From contig CBFGOI010000011.1 in assembly GCA_965650335.1 (NCBI GenBank), positions 1 to 64,000 on the forward strand: 64,000 bases of DNA, written 5' to 3'. The position numbers and the translations under genes are program-made. Below are positions 8,433-16,480 of this stretch, piece by piece (the stretch's first letter is position 1; each line of letters begins with the position of its first letter). The notes beneath the pieces were generated by a model. It saw only the letters and a program-made list of their open reading frames with translations, was not told the origin of the DNA and did not search any database. This DNA is from Paradesertivirga sp965650335 (GTDB lineage Bacteria; Bacteroidota; Bacteroidia; Sphingobacteriales; Sphingobacteriaceae).

Positions 8433-9413
8433 TTATTCTTTTGATAAGGGATAAGGTTCTCCTAACTTCCAGAACAATGGAGTTCCACTAGAATCAGTTA
8501 GAAAAGTCGCTACTGTGTTAGAAGTCTTTTGTAGCATCTCTCTTGGAATGCCAGATATGTAGGAATGGATATCCAGAAATACTTCATAATCCCACTCGTG
8601 AAAATAGCCGTCAATTGGAGAAGACCAGTTGACAATGTGATGTACCCCATCTTCCGTTTTAACTAAATTTACGGTTGTTTCAATTGCAAGGCGTTTTGCA
8701 TTATAAAGAACAATTGCAAACAGTTCTTTAGCCTGTTGTGGATGTAGAGCGAAGTCGTAAAATTTACTGTATTTAGCCTCCAATAGCTCCTTGTGCACAC
8801 CATTTTCTAGACAATCCACAATAATCAAAATGTCATTCATTTTGATCATTAAGACCCCTTCTTCTATATCATCTACAAAGTCGTATTGTTCTCCGATGTT
8901 CGGACTCGATTGAGTTTTGAAAATAAATATAGAGCCAGGGCAGAAGTTGGATACCTTTCTGGAATTATATGCTTGCAACCAGAAGTGTAAGATGGAATAA
9001 CGTTTTATGAAATCTTGATCCATTATCATACCTTTTTGTCTGTCCTGTCTATCAATTTGTAAAAACAGTTCTTTATAAATGATGCCAAGGAATATCTTAC
9101 AAGCCCAAAGGAATAGGTCGAGTTCACCGATAGCTTTAATATGGTCATATCCCAACATTACAGCTTTACCCACCTCCCTTTCAATGTGGGATAGCTTCTC
9201 ATTGTTGCATTTGGTACAACAGGGCACCTTCAGGTCTCTATATCGTATTTCGGTTTGGTTTAAAAGCGTTAGCCTCCTATTCCACAGGTGAAACCTATTT
9301 TGAAGCCATTTAGGAAAAACGTGCTCTTCAGATCGATTTAAGTCGTTTAAGCGGTCACTACACAGGAAGCAAACCAACTCATTGTATTCATGTTCAAAAA
9401 CAAATGATATCAT
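8433..9413 (-). CDS. HNH-type nuclease-like protein
   Basis: A 326-residue protein. The N-terminus carries a zinc-knuckle HNH signature: C15-x2-C18, then EEHVFPKWL with Glu30-His31, and a second knuckle C66-x2-C69 followed by Asn-Asn. This is the layout of HNH endonucleases in which the His is the general base. The remaining 240 residues form a helical and then mixed domain that I cannot assign. It is followed 12 bp upstream on the same strand by the start-proximal end of a membrane-protein gene (9426-10043), so the two are probably cotranscribed with the membrane gene first. A nuclease plus membrane-protein pair fits a defence or toxin role, which is inference. Confidence 0.6.
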   Translation of the reverse strand: MISFVFEHEYNELVCFLCSDRLNDLNRSEEHVFPKWLQNRFHLWNRRLTLLNQTEIRYRDLKVPCCTKCNNEKLSHIEREVGKAVMLGYDHIKAIGELDLFLWACKIFLGIIYKELFLQIDRQDRQKGMIMDQDFIKRYSILHFWLQAYNSRKVSNFCPGSIFIFKTQSSPNIGEQYDFVDDIEEGVLMIKMNDILIIVDCLENGVHKELLEAKYSKFYDFALHPQQAKELFAIVLYNAKRLAIETTVNLVKTEDGVHHIVNWSSPIDGYFHEWDYEVFLDIHSYISGIPREMLQKTSNTVATFLTDSSGTPLFWKLGEPYPLSKE

Positions 9414-9425
9414 GTAGAAAGTTAG

Positions 9426-10043
9426 TTATTGTTCCACTTGATAATTCGATTTGGTGTTAATATTCGGCTCTGGTAACATATATATTAATGCCATCACTGC
9501 AAGAATCACAATCGCAATGAACTTCATAAATCCATCGTTAACCGTTAAAGCTCTTGTTATTGATTCTACCATGTTTGTCTTACCTAGATTATAGTTCATA
9601 TAAGCAACAAATGATGTAGTGGCTAAAAGACACTTCAGATTGCTTAATTTATCAGCCTCTTTCAATGTGTTTTCCACAAATTCGTACATAACTCCGTTAT
9701 TCTCAAACAATGCCTTTTTTCTTAAGTCTGCATATGAATAATTATCTTTTAAGTGAGTGTTCAGGGATAATGAGTAAATTTTAGGGAACAACGCTGGTAC
9801 CACAATCCTTCTGAACCCTCTGATGACAATTGAGTTTATTATTAATACACCTATAAAGACACCCGTTAAGATAGGATAGTTTATTTCACTCATAGAGACT
9901 TTGGCCGCTGCAGTTTCCATCGAGCACTTATGAGCTATGATTATGTAGTTTTCGATACTTATTAGTAGAATAATGGCGGTAATCGTAAAGTTGTAATCAG
10001 AAAGATTGAATAGTTTTTGGTTGAGGTCTTTTATTAAATCCAT
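9426..10043 (-). CDS. Multi-pass membrane protein, unknown
   Basis: A 205-residue protein with about four membrane segments (roughly residues 20-38, 58-75, 130-148 and 172-190) and a soluble loop of about 50 residues between the second and third. The family is not recognised. The stop codon is 12 bp from the start of the HNH-type gene, which suggests a two-gene transcript. Confidence 0.55.
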   Translation of the reverse strand: MDLIKDLNQKLFNLSDYNFTITAIILLISIENYIIIAHKCSMETAAAKVSMSEINYPILTGVFIGVLIINSIVIRGFRRIVVPALFPKIYSLSLNTHLKDNYSYADLRKKALFENNGVMYEFVENTLKEADKLSNLKCLLATTSFVAYMNYNLGKTNMVESITRALTVNDGFMKFIAIVILAVMALIYMLPEPNINTKSNYQVEQ

Positions 10044-10100
10044 AAATCATGTAATAAGCTAAACTAACTAATTACTTCCACATATAAAATGCACCAAACT

Positions 10101-10553
10101 TCACCCAATGTGAATGATTGAATATGGTTGGTCACATTGAAGCTTAAAATATGTACCATCCCATACAGCTTCACAACAACCCAATCGGTAAACATCACCC
10201 TGATTCCAACTTCCTGATACAATATCTTCAATCAAATCTTCAATCCAAACAGCTTCACCAACTTCTAGATCAGCAGGTATCAAGTACGCAGCATAAGGAG
10301 ATTCAAAGTGATGTGGATAGTAGAAAGTGAAATCAACCACTTTCTCCATGTCTGTATTGGTAGCTCTGTAATCGTTAATTACTTCAATCTCTCCGGTTTC
10401 AGAATTCTGAAGAACTGCAAACTTTCTTTTTATGTCAGGTGATGGTATGACGGGTTTAACGAGTGGCCAGTAGCCTACTTTAGCTGCTTTGTTGATTGCT
10501 CCTTTAGTTCTAGCAGTCTTGACTATGCGGAGGTTATTAGGATTATCATTCAT
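10101..10553 (-). CDS. Hypothetical protein
   Basis: A 150-residue soluble, acidic protein. Basic N-terminal residues (a KTARTKGAINKAAK segment) precede an alternating beta domain rich in Asp, Glu and Trp. I do not recognise it. Its start overlaps the stop of the upstream gene (10546-10809) by 8 bp, so the two are translationally coupled. Confidence 0.5.
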   Translation of the reverse strand: MNDNPNNLRIVKTARTKGAINKAAKVGYWPLVKPVIPSPDIKRKFAVLQNSETGEIEVINDYRATNTDMEKVVDFTFYYPHHFESPYAAYLIPADLEVGEAVWIEDLIEDIVSGSWNQGDVYRLGCCEAVWDGTYFKLQCDQPYSIIHIG

Positions 10554-10809
10554 AAGTGACGATTATGTTTTCTTGGTTTAGGTCAACCTTGAGACAGGTT
10601 TCAGGATTGACATTGATCATTTGAAGCAGGTCAGTATCCTTTATAAGGCTACTATCGATAATTACCTTTTCGCAGTGATCGCACAGTTTGCCTTTTAAAT
10701 GAATAGCTTGAGATAGATCCTCCCATTGCTTATTCAATGGACAATGAAGCTTTTTAATGAGCATTCCATCATCTGTAAATAGTTCGTTCGTGACAGGATT
10801 GAACTTCAT
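10546..10809 (-). CDS. Small hypothetical protein with a CxxC motif
   Basis: An 87-residue protein, first gene of a two-gene unit with 10101-10553. It contains CPLNKQWEDL near residue 23 and CDHC near residue 43, so paired cysteines could bind a metal ion. No named family. A palindromic hairpin at 10829-10854 separates it from the next gene upstream. Confidence 0.5.
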   Translation of the reverse strand: MKFNPVTNELFTDDGMLIKKLHCPLNKQWEDLSQAIHLKGKLCDHCEKVIIDSSLIKDTDLLQMINVNPETCLKVDLNQENIIVTYE

Positions 10810-10828
10810 TAAGAATTGGGTTAAATAA

Positions 10829-10854
10829 GTAAAGGCTCCCTAAGAAGCCTTTAC
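10829..10854 (-). terminator. Perfect 9-bp hairpin after the FISUMP lipoprotein gene
   Basis: GTAAAGGCT (10829-10837) pairs with AGCCTTTAC (10846-10854) around an 8-nt loop, 20 bp past the stop codon of the lipoprotein gene. It insulates that gene from the two-gene unit below. Confidence 0.65.
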
Positions 10855-10874
10855 AAAAATTGATTAATGCTGGA

Positions 10875-11528
10875 TTAGTTGTCTTTTACAAACCTTACTG
10901 ATAATCTATCATTAGGTCTAGAATGATCAGTACCTGCTTCTAAATCCACTATAGTGCCATCCATCTCTTGCCAAACGCCCATAGACCAGCTGAACATTCC
11001 GTTTGATCCGTCAACTGCAGTACTAGACCAGAACTCTGCAACCGTGCCTTTGGAATCGTACGCACTATTGGCTGAATCGTATAGTCCAGCAGGATAGATA
11101 TTTAAAGCTGATTGATTATTCCCTTGTAGAAAGCTCCAGCCTGAGGTGGACATAAGTTTTAAAGAGTTCGTCTTGTCCAAATCCAGGAATGCACTCGTTC
11201 CTTGTACTGCACCTGATGCAACTAACAGCTTCTCAAAGTCAGCTTTGCTAGGTAATCTCCAGCCTGTAGGAACAGTAATTGCTTTTGCTTCTGTCCAAGT
11301 ATAAAGCTTTCCATACTTTGGGTCATTAGTGCCATTGTCGTAGTTTGTACCACTTGCGCCATTATAATTTACTGTAGTCCAAGTTTGAGTTCCAATTTTA
11401 ACAGTTGAGTAAGTGGCACCTCCTATTTCTACTGTGTTTGATTCCTCCGGAGTTGGATCATCATTTTTAGAACATGAAGTAAATGCCAGGCATGCTGCTA
11501 GCATAAGTAAGAAGATTTGTTGTTTCAT
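10875..11528 (-). CDS. FISUMP-domain lipoprotein
   Basis: A 217-residue outer-membrane or surface lipoprotein. The N-terminus is a lipoprotein signal with a lipobox cysteine in the sequence TSCSKNDDP, typical of Bacteroidota lipoprotein export. The mature part has the Fibrobacter succinogenes major paralogous (FISUMP) domain: a VKIGTQTWT start, a YTWTEA block, a GWRLPSKADFEKL block, a WSST block and a closing VRFVKDN strand. The domain is common in extracellular proteins of Bacteroidota; its ligand is unknown. It is a single-gene unit with a terminator on its 3' side. Confidence 0.85.
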   Translation of the reverse strand: MKQQIFLLMLAACLAFTSCSKNDDPTPEESNTVEIGGATYSTVKIGTQTWTTVNYNGASGTNYDNGTNDPKYGKLYTWTEAKAITVPTGWRLPSKADFEKLLVASGAVQGTSAFLDLDKTNSLKLMSTSGWSFLQGNNQSALNIYPAGLYDSANSAYDSKGTVAEFWSSTAVDGSNGMFSWSMGVWQEMDGTIVDLEAGTDHSRPNDRLSVRFVKDN

Positions 11529-11563
11529 CTTTTTGATTTAATTGTGAATTGATATATGAATTG

Positions 11564-12052
11564 TTAAAAGTTCAGTAGGAGATTTACTTTAGAAGACTGT
11601 TCAGAATCTCTAACAATTCCTATTTGTATCTTCCTATTGTCTGGATGGTGCCAATGATGAATGTTGAAATCGTATACTCTATTTCCTGGCTTATCATGAA
11701 TTAGCCGACATCGGTCATCGTTCTTTAAAAAGCTTTCAACACGTGAAAACTCTCCAGCATCTCGTATACCATAAACAAGACAGGCATCAAAATCATTGCC
11801 TTGTTTGGCAAGTAATAGGATCTCCTTTGGGCCCCAAATATCTTCTTTGATATTATACTGTGTACAATGTTGAAAGGCTGGTATCTGCAATGCGATAGTA
11901 GATTTAGAAGTACGTTTGAGGTTAGCTTCAAAGTCATTAAAGCTAAGGCCATCAACAAACAGTCGATTAAACACGGTTGAACAACTTGTGCTTCGTGGGA
12001 ATTCTAATTCACAGCTTTTAAAGTGATTAGATTTAGTAAAGTGAATACTCAT
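11564..12052 (-). CDS. Hypothetical protein
   Basis: A 162-residue soluble protein with several cysteines in its first 70 residues and a His-rich C-terminal segment (HHWHHPD near residue 131). I do not recognise it. Its start codon is 77 bp from a long structured element (12129-12240) that would lie in the 5' leader of its transcript. Confidence 0.45.
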   Translation of the reverse strand: MSIHFTKSNHFKSCELEFPRSTSCSTVFNRLFVDGLSFNDFEANLKRTSKSTIALQIPAFQHCTQYNIKEDIWGPKEILLLAKQGNDFDACLVYGIRDAGEFSRVESFLKNDDRCRLIHDKPGNRVYDFNIHHWHHPDNRKIQIGIVRDSEQSSKVNLLLNF

Positions 12053-12128
12053 TTAATTGTGGCCGAGTAGTCCCCAACTTCGGTAGGTTAATAAACACAA
12101 TAAGCGCAGGACTGAACTTGAGTTGCGA

Positions 12129-12240
12129 CTAAGAGGCCCTAGGAAGCCCACATACCACAAATAAGTCAGCACCCACGCTTATCGCATGGGCGTGAACTCA
12201 TCTGTACTTGGTATGCTGTGAAATTTCCTAGGTTTCTTAG
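12129..12240. ncRNA. Candidate structured leader or small RNA (112 nt, four nested stems)
   Basis: Four stems nest in order: 12129-12134 with 12235-12240, 12138-12145 with 12225-12232 (8 bp, CCTAGGAA), 12151-12157 with 12209-12215 (7 bp), and an apical CCCACGC/GCATGGG stem at 12172-12178 with 12184-12190. All but the last pair perfectly. The element fills most of the 301-bp gap at 12053-12353 and would lie upstream of the minus-strand gene starting at 12052. It could be a cis-acting RNA, a free RNA, or a DNA cruciform site. Confidence 0.5.
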
Positions 12241-12344
12241 CCAAGAACAAAAAGCTAACGCTTATATTTTAATTATATCAATATGTTCTGGATGTTATTC
12301 TCTTATAGTATTTCTGTTTTGTTTAACACAAAGTTAATTGATTT

Positions 12345-12371
12345 ATGAGCAAATCATAGATCATGTTTGCT
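12345..12371 (-). terminator. Hairpin spanning the stop codon of the gene at 12354
   Basis: AGCAAA (12348-12353) pairs with TTTGCT (12366-12371), and inner ATG/CAT pairs extend the stem. It covers the last codons and the stop. Confidence 0.45.
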
Positions 12372-12845
12372 TAGTATGAAAATAAATTCTTTAGGTTGAC
12401 AAGCCATCACCGTTCTATAATATAAGCTAAAATTTTCAAGCTCTTTAACCTTGCTGTAGCTCATCAGACACCATTTATCAATCAACTCTGTGATCTGCCT
12501 TTCAAACGGACAGTTGTTAAATGCATAATAAATCCAGTACTTACCCCAGACGTCACATTCAAGATTGAAATAAAAGGAAGGTGTTAGAAAGTCATGCATT
12601 CCGGTAACAGATGTTGCATCAGCTTTTCTATTCATTTCAAAAACTGTTCTGTCTGCTTCGTTGGGTAGCTCAGCATAGAGCTTCTTCACTTGTTTGATAA
12701 TTTGATGGTACAAACCTTCGGTTGATTTGTTGTTTTGCATTTGCTGAGGGCCAAACTTCTTAGCCAAGAGATAATACTTCTGACAACGTTTGGGTGTTGC
12801 TGAGATAATTGATTTTGGTTCGTCTTCAAGAAATTCTTTCTTCAT
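12354..12845 (-). CDS. Hypothetical protein
   Basis: A 163-residue, mainly helical soluble protein with basic and aromatic residues; family not recognised. No signal peptide or membrane segment. The motif ACCTTTTAAAG just before the ATG resembles leaders of other island genes (before 22497 and 27715). It is a single-gene unit with a hairpin over its stop codon and another hairpin upstream (12867-12890). Confidence 0.45.
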   Translation of the reverse strand: MKKEFLEDEPKSIISATPKRCQKYYLLAKKFGPQQMQNNKSTEGLYHQIIKQVKKLYAELPNEADRTVFEMNRKADATSVTGMHDFLTPSFYFNLECDVWGKYWIYYAFNNCPFERQITELIDKWCLMSYSKVKELENFSLYYRTVMACQPKEFIFILSKHDL

Positions 12846-12866
12846 TCTTTAAAAGGTTAAATGAGT

Positions 12867-12890
12867 AAAGGCCTACCGTAGTAAGCCTTT
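12867..12890 (-). terminator. Hairpin after the gene at 12898
   Basis: AAAGGC (12867-12872) and TAC (12874-12876) pair with GTA (12881-12883) and GCCTTT (12885-12890), eight bases past the minus-strand stop codon. Confidence 0.5.
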
Positions 12891-12897
12891 TAAATGA

Positions 12898-13374
12898 TTA
12901 GTTGTCGCTTGTCTTGTCCACTATTTCAATCGTGATGAAATCGGATTGACCATTGGCCAGTCTGTTCATGAAGAAAGATTGAACGTTGTTTGGTGTGTTT
13001 ACTCTGACGCAATCTTCAATTGCTGGCTTCATGGTGTTTTTAAAGACTTGTCTCAGAACTCGATTATATAATCTAGCTCCAAATCGGGTTAAAGAGTCCT
13101 GGTCATAAGAAATGTAAAGCATGATGTATCCTGCTACATTCATGCTCAGAGTTAAATTCCAGAAATGACAGATGAATTCAGAAATGAGCTTGGTTTCTTT
13201 ACCACTCTCTGCATGATTTATAAGGATGCAGGTTCTGTACTTCTTACCATCAAATGGTGATAGAAATGGCTTTGTTGCTTCGATGATCTGAAGGAATGCC
13301 TTCTGAATCTCCTTGTTCCTGGCATCTAAGTGCTGCTGAAGCTTTTGGTCGGTGTCTTGGGTTTTTACAGTCAT
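12898..13374 (-). CDS. Hypothetical protein, paralogue of the next gene
   Basis: A 158-residue soluble protein, unknown. The N-terminal helix (ARNKEIQKAFLQII) and a later IEDC motif align with the same positions in the neighbouring protein at 13415-13846 (ARSAAVEEAYQHII and IEDC), which suggests old tandem duplication. It has its own hairpin downstream. Confidence 0.45.
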   Translation of the reverse strand: MTVKTQDTDQKLQQHLDARNKEIQKAFLQIIEATKPFLSPFDGKKYRTCILINHAESGKETKLISEFICHFWNLTLSMNVAGYIMLYISYDQDSLTRFGARLYNRVLRQVFKNTMKPAIEDCVRVNTPNNVQSFFMNRLANGQSDFITIEIVDKTSDN

Positions 13375-13407
13375 AATAATGAGTTTTAAATTTGTTTGAA
13401 ATGAAAA

Positions 13408-13429
13408 GAGGACCTTAACTCAGGTCCTC
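13408..13429 (-). terminator. Intrinsic terminator overlapping the stop of the gene at 13415
   Basis: A perfect 8-bp stem, GAGGACCT (13408-13415) with AGGTCCTC (13422-13429), is followed on the minus strand by TTTT. The stem includes the last codons and the stop codon. Confidence 0.7.
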
Positions 13430-13846
13430 GTTAGTTATTATAGCGTTTGGGTGTAGGAGAGCATCTTCAAACTCTGAAAACCAGAACTCGTATTCTTCAA
13501 GGCAATCTTCAATGTCGATTGCTGTATGCTCTTTCATCGTAGCATGAAAGAATTCACGGTTAAGCTTTATGTAATTCTCCATTCCGAGATAGCTACTTAG
13601 CTCCAGGTCCTTAGCAAAATGGATTGTCTGGTGATCAGATGAAAGTTTGGTATACACTATCGGAGATAAGAATTGGTATGAAAAATCATCGGTTTGCTCA
13701 ATCTGAATATGTGTCCGCATAGAAGGATTTTCAAGGCTTCTGAGGGACTCTATTATTTTGGTAATGATGTGCTGATAAGCTTCTTCAACTGCTGCTGAAC
13801 GGGCTGTGATATAGTCGCAGATGACATTAAATTTGTGGTTTGACAT
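13415..13846 (-). CDS. Hypothetical protein, paralogue of the previous gene
   Basis: A 143-residue acidic soluble protein of unknown function. It shares a pattern of an ARxxxVEEAYxxII helix, an RTxIxI strand and an IEDC motif with the protein encoded at 12898-13374. It is a single-gene unit ending in an intrinsic terminator that overlaps the stop codon. Confidence 0.45.
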   Translation of the reverse strand: MSNHKFNVICDYITARSAAVEEAYQHIITKIIESLRSLENPSMRTHIQIEQTDDFSYQFLSPIVYTKLSSDHQTIHFAKDLELSSYLGMENYIKLNREFFHATMKEHTAIDIEDCLEEYEFWFSEFEDALLHPNAIITNEDLS

Positions 13847-14385
13847 AGTAAATAATGGATTTTAGGGTGAGTGATATGGAAACGCAGATGGAATTACAGC
13901 GATTGACCAGTTGTAAGGAAGGAATTAACGCAGTTGCCTTATAAAGAATGTGGTTGAAACTGGTAGTTGTCTTTTTAAAAGGCAACGAGTTTGGGTAACT
14001 CAGGCACTATTCATTGAAATGAACAGACAGGGATTATGAAGTTTCTATTCAGGAAGGAATTTTAGGATGGCGGTCTGGTATGCCAAGCAAAGCACTGGAT
14101 GCAATCTGGTTTTTTATCGCGATATAGGAGGGGGCTTCAGCGGACCTGCTAATAGCCGGTTATCTCTCTCCAATCATTTTTCTGGTAAACGGATTTTGAA
14201 ATTCAGAGTGAAATAGCCAATAAAAGTCATGAATTAGAATTTGACTTGATTCAGCGCATGGGGAGGGGTAGGTTTTTGAATCTTTGCCATCTGTGTTGGT
14301 TGAATAAATCTAACGAATTTCTTATTTTTTTCAGAATCGACTACCCTTTGCCTATATAGATAGTGGTTAACACATTTTTAGGAAA
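13847..14385. other. 539-bp intergenic region
   Basis: No gene is supported. GTTGCCTT (13933-13940) and AAGGCAAC (13979-13986) form an inverted repeat around a 38-nt loop. The rest shows no clear structure; the promoter of the gene starting at 13846 must lie at its left edge. Confidence 0.4.
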
Positions 14386-14583
14386 TTAAAACCTACTTAT
14401 CAGAGTAGTTAGAAAGACAATCAGAACAACAAACGCGACTAGAGCAACATAACTTAATGGTTGTGCATAATTCAACTGATAACCCATCATCCTCACTCGT
14501 TTAGGAACTAAAGCACGTGCATCTGAAGGGTTATAATAGAAGATACCCCATTTATAATTGTTTATATCGTCAATCGGGTCCAT
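14386..14583 (-). CDS. DUF5808-like small membrane protein
   Basis: A 65-residue protein. The first 40 residues match the DUF5808 pattern: YKWGIFYYNPSD, then VPKR, then LNYAQPLSY. They are followed by one C-terminal membrane helix (about residues 43-62). This small domain is found at the ends of larger membrane proteins and alone. Function unknown. Confidence 0.7.
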   Translation of the reverse strand: MDPIDDINNYKWGIFYYNPSDARALVPKRVRMMGYQLNYAQPLSYVALVAFVVLIVFLTTLISRF

Positions 14584-14633
14584 ATTTATGATTTTTAACA
14601 GATTATTTAGTTAAAAATAGGTTTTAACATGTA

Positions 14634-15335
14634 TCACTGTTGGATCAAGGCATCCAATAACATGAAATCGCTTGATATTTTGATATCACAGGTTTCAAAC
14701 TTATTGTTTAAATGCATTCCATTCGAAAGTGTTAGTAAATTGATACCGTACTGTTCTTTGATTAGTTTCTTTGCCTCCTCAATGTTCCCTGAATTTTCAG
14801 CACCATTTAAAATGATTATAACATGCTCTAAGCTTTTAGATATTGACACGAATTTCTTGTCTCCGTTTACTGTAATAGTACACTCTAATCCCTTTATTCT
14901 ACCAATTGTGGTAGCTAATTCTTTCGCATAATCATTAAATGTAGTCCTTTTATATCCAATGTCAGTTTTTACCTCGAATACTTTTGTTACTACACCACAT
15001 TTCAGAAAGCACACATCGGGTCTGAATAATAGAGGTCTAGTGTCGTTATGATTTCTCAATCCTGATATTGTAAAGGAGATTTGTGGATCAATAAGAATTA
15101 GAAGTGACTCATCTTTGGGTAGTAGATTGGCACAATAAGCAGCAAAAAGGTCCTCGAAAAGGTGTGATATTGAGCGATTTGTTGCTCTCATTACCTGGTT
15201 TTGAGTTACATGATCAAAGTGTCTAGCTTGACGGTAATAAGTTCGAATTGTATTTAGAAAATCTGTGTGATCCTGAATTCGGGATAAAGGTGTAATATCA
15301 AACTGTTCTATCATTTCATTGGTTGGCCGGTTCAT
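14634..15335 (-). CDS. Predicted PD-(D/E)XK-type nuclease, unknown family
   Basis: A 233-residue soluble protein with the spacing of a PD-(D/E)XK active site: Glu61 in a helix, Asp107 in RPDVCF, and E-V-K at 121-123 in a hydrophobic strand. Similar folds occur in restriction enzymes, repair nucleases and defence effectors. The rest of the sequence is unrecognised. It starts 6 bp from the stop of the small exported-protein gene upstream (15341-15763), so the two form one transcript. Confidence 0.5.
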   Translation of the reverse strand: MNRPTNEMIEQFDITPLSRIQDHTDFLNTIRTYYRQARHFDHVTQNQVMRATNRSISHLFEDLFAAYCANLLPKDESLLILIDPQISFTISGLRNHNDTRPLLFRPDVCFLKCGVVTKVFEVKTDIGYKRTTFNDYAKELATTIGRIKGLECTITVNGDKKFVSISKSLEHVIIILNGAENSGNIEEAKKLIKEQYGINLLTLSNGMHLNNKFETCDIKISSDFMLLDALIQQ

Positions 15336-15340
15336 TCATT

Positions 15341-15763
15341 TTATATCTCTTTACCTGATGGTAGTTTAGTAAAAGTAGTGAGCACCTGTTCTCCCATTCT
15401 AATAATCCTTATTTGAACTTCACCACTCTGCCAGAGGTTATTACCCATTTGCTTATATCTGGTATTAGCCAGTCTTATATAAGCATCCATAAAACGAATA
15501 GGAACAATGCTCTTAATTAGGTAACAGGCATCTTTCTTAGGATAAAAGTAAAATGAGCATCTGAGACCTTTCTTAGGGTCTTCAAAGTTTAAAACAGGTA
15601 TTGAGCCAACTTCAGTAGTATCTTTCTTTACGGTTGGATAGTCTGCACTAACCTTATCAAGTATTTGCTTTTCAGCTGAACCAATTAGATCTATGTATTG
15701 AGCTTTTGAGCTAAATGAAGAAAATAGGCCAATTGTAATTACTAATGTCTTTAATAGATGCAT
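15341..15763 (-). CDS. Exported protein of unknown function
   Basis: A 140-residue protein with an N-terminal signal peptide (hydrophobic to about residue 18, cleavage likely after KAQ). The mature part is a small mixed domain. It is the first gene of a two-gene unit with the PD-(D/E)XK protein and is divergent from the gene at 15898. Confidence 0.5.
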   Translation of the reverse strand: MHLLKTLVITIGLFSSFSSKAQYIDLIGSAEKQILDKVSADYPTVKKDTTEVGSIPVLNFEDPKKGLRCSFYFYPKKDACYLIKSIVPIRFMDAYIRLANTRYKQMGNNLWQSGEVQIRIIRMGEQVLTTFTKLPSGKEI

Positions 15764-15897
15764 TGTGAAGGTATAAGGTATCTAAAAGTAATAATCTTAA
15801 TAGCATTTACAAACAGAGCTGAAAGCTTTCCAGTATAAGTATTTGTTAATCAGATATTTTAATTTAAATTGCGAAACTTAATTAACCTATTATCACA

Positions 15898-16137
15898 ATG
15901 AAAAAACTATTATTTATTTTAATTGCAAGCTTAAGCTTGATTCTTTCTCCATCTTTTGCACATGAAGTAGCTAAGACAAACATCACTGTGAAAAAGGAGA
16001 CTACCGTCTACATTACAAGAACAGGTGCAAAATATCACACTAGCAGTTGTAGGTATCTGAGCCAAAGCAAAATCAGTATTTCTAAAAAAGAGGCTATTTC
16101 TAACGGTTATACAGCTTGTAAAGTTTGTAAACCTTAA
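15898..16137 (+). CDS. Small exported cysteine-containing protein
   Basis: A 79-residue protein with a signal peptide (residues 1-21) and a compact C-terminal module: TRTGAKYHTSSCRYL, then a short helix, then YTACKVCKP. The pattern (C...CxxC with a His) is a known small module seen at the ends of secreted nucleases and comEA-like proteins and probably binds zinc. It is an isolated plus-strand gene. Confidence 0.65.
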   Translation: MKKLLFILIASLSLILSPSFAHEVAKTNITVKKETTVYITRTGAKYHTSSCRYLSQSKISISKKEAISNGYTACKVCKP

Positions 16138-16224
16138 TCAAGAAGAAAATAGCTTTTATCATCTTCTTGGTTGTATTAGTTGCTATGTTGAACGATCTGA
16201 ATGTAAATGCAACTAACTAAGTAG

Positions 16225-16241
16225 AGCCTATACTATAGGCT
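16225..16241 (-). terminator. Hairpin over the stop codon of the gene at 16228
   Basis: AGCCTAT (16225-16231) and ATAGGCT (16235-16241) form a perfect 7-bp stem with a 3-nt loop that contains the minus-strand stop codon. Confidence 0.5.
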
Positions 16242-16467
16242 TTACTTCATTGCTTAGTCGTTCTAACTCAGTAGTAATAAGGTCCATCATAAAATCAGGT
16301 AGGCTCATTCCATTCCCTAGATGCCATCCATGATTCGTTTTAACATCAACATCCTTTCTAAACCAGTACTGCAACCCTTTGGAGTGCATGATGTAAATAC
16401 CTCTTGAATCTCGTTCGATCTGTCGTTGGTAAATTCTACCATCATGTTTTAGTGTGATAATTGGCAT
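16228..16467 (-). CDS. Small hypothetical protein, paralogue of the next gene
   Basis: A 79-residue protein with the pattern MPI...GRIYQR...RGIYIMHSKG...NHGWHLGN, then a helix. The gene at 16481-16711 encodes a clear paralogue. Function unknown; the pattern of paired strands is compatible with a small DNA or protein-binding fold, which I cannot test. Confidence 0.5.
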   Translation of the reverse strand: MPIITLKHDGRIYQRQIERDSRGIYIMHSKGLQYWFRKDVDVKTNHGWHLGNGMSLPDFMMDLITTELERLSNEVKPIV

Positions 16468-16480
16468 GTGTATTTATTTT

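Noticed and set aside
11725..11958. A 77-residue minus-strand open frame inside the gene at 11564-12052
   Set aside because: It is another frame of the same strand; the longer frame has a better start and normal composition.
14629..14931. A 100-residue plus-strand open frame
   Set aside because: It is the antisense shadow of the PD-(D/E)XK-type gene at 14634-15335, whose motifs are clear.
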